Assembly: GCF_022213065.1 (NCBI RefSeq)
Contig: NZ_JAKLJA010000027.1
Span: 1-64,000, forward strand
Direction: 5' to 3'
DNA: 64,000 nucleotides
Source of the DNA: Paraburkholderia tagetis
GTDB taxonomy: Bacteria; Pseudomonadota; Gammaproteobacteria; Burkholderiales; Burkholderiaceae
Positions 25,742 through 34,500 of this stretch are shown piece by piece (positions within the stretch are counted from its first letter, which is position 1; each line of letters begins with the position of its first letter). Position numbers and translations under genes: made by a program. Under the pieces are notes generated by a model. That model was given only the letters and a program-made list of their open reading frames with translations. It was not told the DNA's origin and ran no database searches.

Positions 25742-25960
25742 ATGCCGAATTTCCTTGCCGCGCTACGCACGCTGCTCATCCTGCGCGGCATGCTGAACCG
25801 GGGCTTCACCACGGTGCGCGACGCGGGGGGCGCGGACTTCGGAATGTGCGAAGCCGTCAATTCCGGCGAGCCCTGGGGCCCGCACATCCTGTCGTCGGGC
25901 AAGGCACTTTCGCAAACCGGCGGCCACGGCGACTTTCGCCAGCGTAGCGACAAGCTGGAC
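25742..25960 (+). pseudogene. Amidohydrolase/prolidase-like gene relic
   Basis: A fragment of about 70 residues with clear amidohydrolase sequence: RGFTTVRDAGGADFG (here NRGFTTVRDAGG) and SSGKALSQTGGHGDFR, as in imidazolonepropionase-like Xaa-Pro dipeptidases. Both the N terminus with HxH and the C-terminal metal ligands are missing, and flanking residues show no homology. No start codon with a ribosome-binding site. It lies inside a longer open frame from 25538, which is otherwise meaningless. A relic of a deleted gene. Confidence 0.65.
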
Positions 25961-26041
25961 GACGCTTGCGGTTGTCCTGGGCGTCACGGCGCTCTCAGCG
26001 GGCGGCCTATTGCCTCGGGTCGTCGCCGCTGCTGATCCGCA

Positions 26042-26662
26042 TCAGCCCGGCTCCTTGCGGCACAGGCAATAGATGAACTTCTGCGTTACGCCCGCTGGCG
26101 TGTGGTGTTCTTCCCGCTCTTGCCGAAGCAACGTGAACGGCGCGCCGAATTCATCGTGCAGCGAATCGGCGTTGTAGCGCATGACCGGCAGGCCGCTGCA
26201 ATGGTCGGGGCCGTCCTCCGCGAAGGTCGCGACGATGACGAGCCCGCCCGGCTTGAGCGCGCGGAGCACGGCCCGCACATAGGCTTCGCGATCCGCCTCG
26301 CCCGTCAGGAAGTGAAACACGGCGCGGTCGTGCCAGACGTCGTATGCATGAACGGGAAGCTCGACCTGCGTGATGTCGCCCGCGATCCACGCGACCTCGC
26401 TCGCGCGGTTGGCGAGCCGCTCGCGTGCCACCGCGAGCGCGGCGTCCGAGAGATCCAGCACGGTGAGATTGCGATAGCCGTCGCTCAGCAGGTCGTCGAC
26501 CAGCGTGGATGCGCCGCCGCCCACGTCGATGATGGCGGCGTCCTTCGCCACGCCCGCCTGCCTGATCAACCCGACCGACTGGTTTGCATGCTCCTGGAAC
26601 CAGCTGACGTTGGTCGACGCCTTCGTCGTATAGACGCGGTTCCAGTGTTCCTTCGATTGCAT
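26042..26662 (-). CDS. Class I SAM-dependent methyltransferase
   Basis: 206 residues. Rossmann fold with the SAM motif I IIDVGGGAS, an acidic end of strand 2 in VLDLSDAALAVARERL, motif II DVWHDRAVFHF and motif III LKPGGLVIVATFAEDGP. The sequence NRVYTTKASTNVSWFQE at the N terminus and the C-terminal HTPAGVTQKFIYCLCRK are common in this small methyltransferase group. The methyl acceptor is unknown. The ATG at 26662 has AGGAGG 6 bases upstream. Stands alone. Confidence 0.85.
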   Translation of the reverse strand: MQSKEHWNRVYTTKASTNVSWFQEHANQSVGLIRQAGVAKDAAIIDVGGGASTLVDDLLSDGYRNLTVLDLSDAALAVARERLANRASEVAWIAGDITQVELPVHAYDVWHDRAVFHFLTGEADREAYVRAVLRALKPGGLVIVATFAEDGPDHCSGLPVMRYNADSLHDEFGAPFTLLRQEREEHHTPAGVTQKFIYCLCRKEPG

Positions 26663-26904
26663 AAATCCTCCTGCCTGCGGTGTTCAGGACGCATGCGTTA
26701 GCGTGATTTTCCATCACGATGCGCTGTTCATGGCCCCGGTTTTCGTCGTGCCGCATAAATGCCAGACGAGTGTGGGAAGCAGGCTATTGACCGACGATGC
26801 CGCGAATTTCGCGGCGTTTGTCGCGGCATTTGGCATTGCGTGACATTATACTTTTAGATTGAATGTTAAACTTGCCCATACATCTGAAGAACAAGGACAA
26901 GTCA

Positions 26905-27342
26905 ATGCTAAAGAAGATTGCAGTAACGACGGCAATTGTCGCTGCAATGGCCGTGGCGTCTCTGCCCGCCGAGGCGGGGGATATGAATAATGCCGTGGGC
27001 GGCGCGCTTGGCGGCGTGGCCGGCGCGGCAGTTGGCAACGCGATTGGCGGCAGCACGGGCGCCGTGATTGGCGGCGCAGTGGGCGGTGGCGCGGGCGGCG
27101 CAGTGACGTCGAACAAGCACGAGCGCACCGGCGCCGTGGTTGGCGGCGCACTGGGCGGTGGCGCCGGCGCTGCCGCGGGCAACGCGATGGGCGGCACGAC
27201 GGGCGCGCTCGTAGGCGCAGCAGTGGGCGGCGGGGGCGGGGCAGCGCTGGGCGGCAACATTTCGCGCAACAACTCGTACTCCGACGACCAGTATCACGGC
27301 AAGAAGCACAAGAACAAGAAGCACAAGAAGTACTACGACTGA
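26905..27342 (+). CDS. Glycine-zipper protein with a lysine-rich tail
   Basis: 145 residues: a signal peptide (cut after AEA), then four repeats of an (A/G)VGGALGG-type glycine zipper (GAVIGGAVGGGAGGAV, GAVVGGALGGGAGAAAGNAMGG) and a basic hydrophilic tail (HGKKHKNKKHKKYYD). Glycine zippers pack in membranes, as in osmotically induced YMGG-type proteins. Family role unknown. The ATG at 26905 has AAGGA 7 bases upstream; earlier in-frame ATG (26863) gives an unlikely extension. Confidence 0.7.
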   Translation: MLKKIAVTTAIVAAMAVASLPAEAGDMNNAVGGALGGVAGAAVGNAIGGSTGAVIGGAVGGGAGGAVTSNKHERTGAVVGGALGGGAGAAAGNAMGGTTGALVGAAVGGGGGAALGGNISRNNSYSDDQYHGKKHKNKKHKKYYD

Positions 27343-27563
27343 GCGTCTGAATGGTGCCGGATTTCCGCATGTCGATTACGGCGCCAGTAGTCGATCCCCC
27401 CACCCGGTGTTTGTTTCGTATGGGACATGGGGGGCGTTGCGCCAGTAGAAGGCAGGTTTAAAGGCTATGTTTGGCCATAAGCTTTACTTCGCCGCCGAGT
27501 TCGTGTGCCGCGTGGCCGTTGTGCTAGCGGGGCACTAATGCGTATGGTTCGCGCAGAAACGGT

Positions 27564-27975
27564 TGGTGATATCGATCGTGCCCGCACTGATCGCGCTGCG
27601 GGTGGTGGCGTTCTGGTCCCCGCTCTCGTTCTGCGCCATCGGAATCCCGCCACCCGAGCCGCTCACCGAACCCGGACCCGTCGCCTTGCCCGTATTCCCG
27701 CCGCCCGCTCCGGCACTGATCCCCGCGCTATTCGCAGAGTAGTGCGAGTGGTTCTCGATATCGGAGAAGGAGAGGGTGCCGGTCGACAGCGTATTCTTCC
27801 CGGCATCCGCCGTGCTGGAAATCACCGCACCAGTCAGCCCCGTATTCCCCTTTACGTTGATATCGAAGCCACCATCGCCCGCATTGATCCCGGCCTGCTC
27901 GTTGACCTGCGCATAGACGCCGTCCGCGTGACCCTTCTGGGCGGTGACGCTCGCGCTGCCACCGGTTGTGCTGAT
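27564..27975 (-). pseudogene. 412-bp duplicated fragment of the cdiA gene
   Basis: Matches 29745-30156 of the downstream cdiA gene base for base without gaps, with about 20 mismatches (roughly 95 percent identical), same strand. It encodes cdiA residues of about 2320-2456 (SVTAQKGHAD, AGINAGDGGFDINVKGNTG, IENHSHYSANSAG). No toxin domain, no start and no stop belong to it; the frame runs into unrelated sequence on both sides (RFCANHTH at the C side). A relic of an extra cdiA copy, useful as a recombination site. Confidence 0.85.
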
Positions 27976-28180
27976 TGCATGCACCACCCATCCCGGGCGG
28001 CGCGTCACCGTCCAGCAGTCGTGGCGGTACCGGCGCATCAATGCGCGAACCCGCACCGAGCCGCCGCTCTATCCGTGGATCAAGCTATCGGGACGGTGGC
28101 TTGAGCTTGCAGGCTTCGAGGCAGGCCAGCGCGTGAGGATCGAGGTGCACGACGGCAGGCTCGTCATCACGCACGATTGA
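27944..28180 (+). CDS. symE: SymE-family toxin ORF, 5' end replaced by a cdiA fragment
   Basis: The last 60 or so residues (HPGRRVTVQQSWRYRR, YPWIKLSGRWLELAGFEAG, RVRIEVHDGRLVITHD) match the SymE family, an SOS-linked AbrB-fold toxin of E. coli that is RNA- or nucleoid-acting. In Burkholderia SymE-like genes are often near CDI or Rhs loci. The SymE match starts right after 27976, exactly where the duplicated cdiA fragment ends, so the original 5' end and start codon appear lost. Possible starts (GTG at 27944 or 27968) lie inside the cdiA fragment on the opposite strand and lack a Shine-Dalgarno. Probably inactive, or chimaeric. Confidence 0.6.
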   Translation: MTLALPPVVLIACTTHPGRRVTVQQSWRYRRINARTRTEPPLYPWIKLSGRWLELAGFEAGQRVRIEVHDGRLVITHD

Positions 28181-28194
28181 GAAGCACTGCAAAC

Positions 28195-28223
28195 AACAAA
28201 CCCAGCTCAAGGCTGGGTTTGTT
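28195..28223. terminator. Bidirectional terminator between symE and cdiI
   Basis: A perfect 12-bp stem AACAAACCCAGC / GCTGGGTTTGTT with a 5-base loop. T-rich flanks follow on both strands. It ends 3 bases before the cdiI stop codon (on the opposite strand) and starts 14 bases after the SymE stop. Confidence 0.8.
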
Positions 28224-28226
28224 TTG

Positions 28227-28526
28227 TTACTGCTTCTTCTGGCGCAAGATCTCACACAGATTGGCGATCAGCTCTTCAGCATCTCTCTTGTAACGTTCGT
28301 TCCACGCTGCCGCCCAGTCGCTCGGGTTTCCTGCAGACTCCCACTCCGACAACGCCAGGGCATTAACTATTTCAAGCTCAAACCAGCAGGCGCTATAAGC
28401 AGATTTCTGCTGCTCATCTTGATCACCATTGTCATGCAATACTTCAGACTCCTGCACGAAGCGCGCATATGCAAGGTGGTCTCTTGCTGCTGTTTTAGCG
28501 CGCTCAAGTATATCGACAGCTCGCAT
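28227..28526 (-). CDS. cdiI: Putative CDI immunity protein
   Basis: 99 residues, no signal peptide, mostly alpha-helical and rich in Glu, Ala and Trp (WFELEIVNALALSEWE, WAAAWNERYKRDAEELIANL). No known domain is recognised. It starts one base after the cdiA stop, and its Shine-Dalgarno (GGGA) is part of the last cdiA codons, so it is translationally coupled. This is the place of the immunity gene in every CDI locus. Its DNA, like the toxin-coding end, is lower in G+C than the rest of the region. Specificity for the C-terminal toxin is inferred from position. Confidence 0.7.
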   Translation of the reverse strand: MRAVDILERAKTAARDHLAYARFVQESEVLHDNGDQDEQQKSAYSACWFELEIVNALALSEWESAGNPSDWAAAWNERYKRDAEELIANLCEILRQKKQ

Positions 28527-28527
28527 G

Positions 28528-31500
28528 TCATTTCCCGTACTTAACTGTAATCACTTTGCCTTCGCTATTCGTAACCACCGAAACATTATTGACCGAATCA
28601 TAAAACACTGTCGTACCTCCACGGCTTGGCGTTGGCACGCCATTTTCGATCGTGTTCTGTATGACCGATGGCGTTAGCCCTCGATCCTGCATACGATCGA
28701 ATGCGTGGCCCGCGTAGTCTGTGCGGTCTACGGCTCCCGGCGTGTTTCGCGTAGGCTGATACGACGGATTCTTCGGTTGATTGAACTGGTTAGACTTGCT
28801 ACCCATAGGAAGCGACGCCTCGGAGTCGCCGCTGTTTGATGCCTGAGCATCATCTCTGCCACTACTCAGCGTCGCATTACCTGGAGCGTATCCTGGCGTT
28901 CCCGGCGTCGTCGCCGGCACAACCGTGCACACCGGCGGCACACACACCGCAACCGGCACCGCTGAACCACCCGTCGCCGGCGGCTTCGAGTTCCCGCCAG
29001 GGCCGTTCAGGTCATCCGGGCTCACATACGGCCCCTGCGGGCCATTGGCATTCACCAGCACCGCGAACTGGTTCGCCAGATTTTGCGCGCCACGTCCTGC
29101 ACTGGCAAGCTGATCGCCAATCCAGCCAAGCGCGGAATTGGCCGTGCTGCCCTGGCCGTCGCCATTACCTGTACTTCGATTGTAGAGGTCCGCATTGCTC
29201 GCCGCGAACGCGCCAGCGCCGCCGCCAACCAGCGCGCCCATGCCGCCTGCGAGGATGTTGGCCGCCACGTTGCCCGCCAACTGGGCCGCATCGCCGCCGC
29301 CCAGCGCATCGCGCGTGCCGTTGGCCAGACGGTTCAGATCACCCGCAGCCCAGGCGGCCACTCCCGCACCCGCCGCACCGCCAATCGCACCGAACGCATT
29401 GCCTCCGCCAAGACCGCCGATCAACGCGCCACCCGCAACGTGAAGCGCGGCTCGTGAGTTGCCACCCTCGTCCCACGACTTCACATCGGCCATCGCAGCG
29501 TTATAGGCGTCCACGTCACCGGACGCCTTCGCCGCATCCGCTGCCTTCTGCGCTGTATCCCGCTTGTCATTCGCATACGCGGCAATCCCCTGCGCCACCA
29601 CCTGGCCTGCCGCCTGCGCGGCCTGGATCGTATCGGCCTGCTGGTTCAGGATGGTGTTCACATCCGGCGTCTTGTCCACCCTGCCGTTCGTGCTCTCCAT
29701 GTCGCGGCTCAGGCTGGCAATGTCCTGCGTCTGCGCGGCCTGGCTGGTGATATCGATCGTGCCAGCACTGATCGCGCTGCGGGTGGTGGCGCTCTGGTCC
29801 CCGCTCTCGTTCTGCGCCATCGGAATCCCGCCGCCCGAGCCGCTCACCGAACCCGGACCCGTCGCCTTGCCCGTATTCCCGACGCCCGCTCCGGCACTGA
29901 TCCCCGCGCTATTCGCCGAGTAGTGCGAGTGGTTCTCGATATCGGAGAAGGTGAGGGTGCCAGTCGACAGGCTATTTTTTTTCGCATCCGCTGTGCTGGA
30001 AATCACCGCACCGGTCAGCCCCGTATTCCCCTTCACGTTGATGTCGAAGCCGCCATCGCCCGCATTGATCCCGGCCTGCTCGTTGACCTGCGCATAGTCG
30101 CCGTCCGCGTGACCCTTCTGGGCGGTGACGCTCGCGCTGCCACCGGTTGTGCTGATGCTGAATCCGCCGCCCACGCTGCTCTGGTGCGCCGCGCTCGTCG
30201 TCGTGTCCTGGACAGAACTGATATTGAGGTTGCCGCCTACATCAGCAATGACTTGTTTTCCGTTGACCTGCGAACCCGTGATGTTCGTGTCGCCGCCGCT
30301 GATGATCGTCGTACTGTTGGCCGCGTTCACATGCGAAGCGTTCTGGATCGCCGCATCGCTGTTGGCATCGCCGTGCGCATTGCTCATCGCCGCCGACACA
30401 CCAAACCCCTGTGTGCCAAACGACACCCCGGCACTCGCGCTATTCGAACTGTTCGAACTGCGCGTCGAATCGGTGTCCGTGGTGTTCACCACGTTCACCT
30501 GGTTCCTCGCCGCGAGCAGCACATCGTTCGCACTGACGTTCGACCCGGCGATGCTCACATTGCCACTACCAGGCGTGCCATCGCCTGTCGCCACGAACGC
30601 AGCGGTGCCGCCCGCGCTCACATTCGAGCCGCGATTCGTCGTCTGGCTCTCGCTGGAATCGCTGCGGCTGCTGCTCGAGCCGACGCTCACCTGTACGCCG
30701 ATGCTCGGCGCTTTCGGACCTGATGCGCCGTCCATCAGGCCTTTCGCACCCATCCCGGCGAACAGCGCATCGCCGCCCGCCGCAATCGCGTGCAGCACCG
30801 CTGCCCGGTCGTTGCCGCTGCTGGCGGAATGGCCGATGGCCTTGCCCTGCGCGTAAGCATTGTTGATCGCATCGCCCACCGACCCGGAAAGCCCGATCGA
30901 CAGTCCGCTCGAATGCGAGGTTTGCGTCTGCGAGCGCTGCGCGGTATCGGTCGCCGCATCGATGATGACGTTCGACGCCATGCCCGTAACGTTCCCGCCT
31001 GCCACCAGATCACTGCCGGTCACATGCAGCGTGTTGCCCGCCTGGATCGACAGATTGCCGTTGAGCGACCCGACCGCGCTCGCGTTGTTCGTCACGCTCG
31101 ATGCCTGGTCGGTCGTCGCCATCTTGCTGCTGCCGATCGTCACCGTGAGTCCGCTCGTGCCCAGGCCCGATTCCTTCTCCTGATGACTGCCCGACGACTG
31201 CATGGCGTTCTGCGTCGTGGTGATATTCACGTCATGCACGGCGGCAAGCGATACATCGTTCGTGCCGACGACCGTGCTGCCCTTCACGTTGATATCGTTG
31301 CCGCTAGAAATCGACACGCCATCCGCCGAGATCGTGCTGCCTTGCGAGAAGGTAGTGGTGGTATCGCGCGAATTCGACACCTCCTTGCCGCTCACCACAT
31401 TGCTGTGCCTGTGCTGTTCCTGCGAGTTGTCGACGTGTGTCTCCGTCGCTGCGCCGATGTTGACGTCGCCCGTTGCAGCGAGTGTCGCAGTGCCCCTGTC

Positions 31501-34500
31501 TAGGTTGATCGCGCTGCCAGTAACGTTGATGTCATGGCCGGATACCACCGCGAGCGAATCGCCCGCATTAAGCGTCGTCGCAGTCAGCGCATCGTCGGCC
31601 CGGTGCATCGACTCCGAGTAGCTGCCGTGGCTGTCGCTGCCCGAACTGTTGCTGTCGATGGTGGAGGTGGCTTTCGCTGCATCGAGCGTCACGTTGCCCT
31701 TCGCTGCAATCGTGCCGCCGCCGCCCAGATTCAGGCTCGCGCCACTCGCCATCAGGTCACCGCCCACGCCAATCATCGACACGCCGCCCACGTTTACCGA
31801 ACTGCCGGTCACACTGTTGACGTCCGTATCCGACGCGCCGTTCGCGCGCTCGACCACCTTGTGCTCGCCGGTCTGCACCGTGCCGATGACGTAATTACCG
31901 CCCACGGCCATGCCGAGATTGCCGCCCACGTTCAGGCTGGCGGCGTGTTGCTCGAAGTTGCCGCCGGTCACGATGGTCGCATCGCCGGCCACGTTCAGGC
32001 TCGCCATGGGCCCGAGCGTCGTCGTGACGCGCGTCGCGCCCGTGGGGCTGATCTGGTTGAGCGTCCTGGTCGCCGTATCGAGAATCAGGTTGCCGCCGGC
32101 GTTCAGCGCCAGGCTCCCGGCGCTCACTTTCGCGGAGGTCAGATCGACATTGCCCGCCGTCGTCAGCGACATGAGACCGCCGCTTTGCAGCGTTCCGAAC
32201 ACGTTATCGATGGACCTGCCGTCGATCGTCAGCGAGTTGGCCGCCTGCACCGTGCCGCTGTTCGTGAAGGTCTGTGCGTTCCGGAGATCGATATCGGTCG
32301 CGGTGATGAGCGGCCCGTTCATGTTCTGCTGGCTCGTCTTCGCGAGATAGACGACCGGCACCAGCACGGACTGACCGTCCACGATCTGCGTCTGCATGAT
32401 GATGACGTTGCCCGTGAGCCGGGCCACCTGGTCCGACGACAGGCTCATGCCGAGCGGCAGATCGAGCGACTGCGAGAGCGCCGCGCCTGCGGCGAGCAGC
32501 GACGGGTACACCGACTGGAGGTCGGTATAGGGGCCGAGGACGGCCTTGCCGGTCAGCGACGTGATCTGGTTGCGCACGAGCTGCTGCTCGTAGAAGCCGT
32601 CACCGAGGCGCTTTGCGGTGGTCTGCGGATTCAGGCCGAGCTGCTGGAGGTAGTAGTCGCTCGAAATGAATGCTTTCTGGTTCGTGAAGGCCGGGTTCGT
32701 CTCGATCAGGTAAGGGGCGCCCGGCGCGGTCGCAGGCGTGAAGAGGCCGCCCTGGGGGATCGTCAGGTTGGCGAGGACGTTGACCGCTGTTGCGCTGGCG
32801 ATGACGGGATTGACCGGGCTCGCGTTGCCCTGGACAGAGGTCGCGCCGCTTTTTGTGCCGTCCGCATTGCCGCTGAGCGCACCGACATCCACGCCGGAGA
32901 GCGACTGTCCAGCCGCGAGCCCGAGCGATGGAATGCCCGCATTGCCCGCCGTGTTGTCGATGCTGATGCCCGTGCCGGAGAGCGTGCCGCCCGCGACGAA
33001 GCTCGATTCGTAGGCGGGCAGTGCGTAATGGCGGATATCGGCCGGCGCGGCCTGCGTGTAGCCGCCCGGGCGTGAGCCGATGAACGGCGCGGTGCCGAAC
33101 GGCAACGTCCAGTCGTGCTCGGTGTTGTCGTAGTTGTTGTAGTGGTAGTAGCCGGAGTAGGTGACCTGCACGCCGGGCGCGGCCTGGCCCTGCCAGCTGT
33201 TCTGGTCGAGCATCGTGGGCGCGGCAATGTCGCCAGCCGCCGCGACCGCGCTCCAGTGGTTCTGGAACAGGCCCACGTTCGAGGCGTCGAGGTTGCCGCC
33301 CGCCACGATCTGCGCCTGCGGACTGATGCCCGCGATCAGGTTCGCCACCGCCACGCCCGTATAGGTCGTGAACTGGTAGCCGCTGTTCCACTGGCCGCCA
33401 TGCGGCGGCTCGATGTACACACCGCCAATCGCGTCCGGGTCGCCCGGGATGTTCCAGGGCGCCTGCTGGCCGGAGCACGCGGGCAGATAGACCGAGGTGC
33501 AGCCGGAGAGGCTGATACCGGGCTGCTCCAGCAGGGCCGGGTCCACGGTCTGGTTGAAGCCGGTCGTCGTCATCACGCGCCGGGTGTTCGTGACCTGATC
33601 CGCGTGCAGCGCCATGTCGCCCGCCGATTCGATCAGCGCCGACTGGTTGCGGATCAGGCTCGCGTTCGTATAGCTGCCGTTCGCATCCTTGCCGCCGGCC
33701 AGCACGACTTTGCCGAGGCCGTAAATCGCCGTGGTCGCCTGCGTGCCGGTCGCCGTGGTGTCGTCGCGGTTCTCGATATCGTTCGCAAGCAGCTCGAGCG
33801 TGCCGTCGCTGTCCGTCGCGCCGATGAGCGCGGTCGGCCCCAGGTTGGACAGGGTTTGCGTGGCATTGAGCGACACGCTGCCGCCCACGATGACGCCCGT
33901 GTTTTGCAGCGTATTCGAGTGCGTGCCGAGCGTGCCGCCCGCCATCATCGTGCCGCTGTTGACGATATCGCCCGCGTTGATGCCCAGGTTGTTCGCCGCC
34001 TCCAGCCGCGCGGCGTTGGTGAAGGTTCCCGGCAGCGTGAAGGTGAGGTCGTGCCCCGCGTTGAACTGCACATCGGGCGTGGGGGCGAAGTCGCCCTGCA
34101 TGCTGATCGCCACGTCATGGGCCGCGCTGTAGGTGCCGCCGCCCGTGAGCGTCGCCGCGCTCACCGCGAGGTCGTGCGTCGCCCCCATCTGGCCGCCGGT
34201 GTTGTCGATCGCGCCCGTGGCCGTCACCGTCACATCGCCGTTCGAGCCTGCAACGTTGCCGATTGCGCCGCTCGCGTTGTCGAGCGTATCGTCCCGGACC
34301 GCGACGTTCGCGCCACTGATCTGGCCGCCCTGGGTGTTCACGAGGGCGGACGCGCTCACGCCGACCTTGCCATTGCCCGTGATCTGACCACCGCTGTTCA
34401 CGAGCGCGCTGCCGCCTTGCACGGTGGCATCGCCCGTGCCGAGGTTGCCGATGACGCCCGCCGTGTTGTCGATGGACGCGGCCTGCACCGTGAGCGTGCT

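Noticed and set aside
25538..26035. A complete 165-residue protein
   Set aside because: Only residues of about 68-140 look like an amidohydrolase; the rest is random translation and the start overlaps the start of the opposite small gene.
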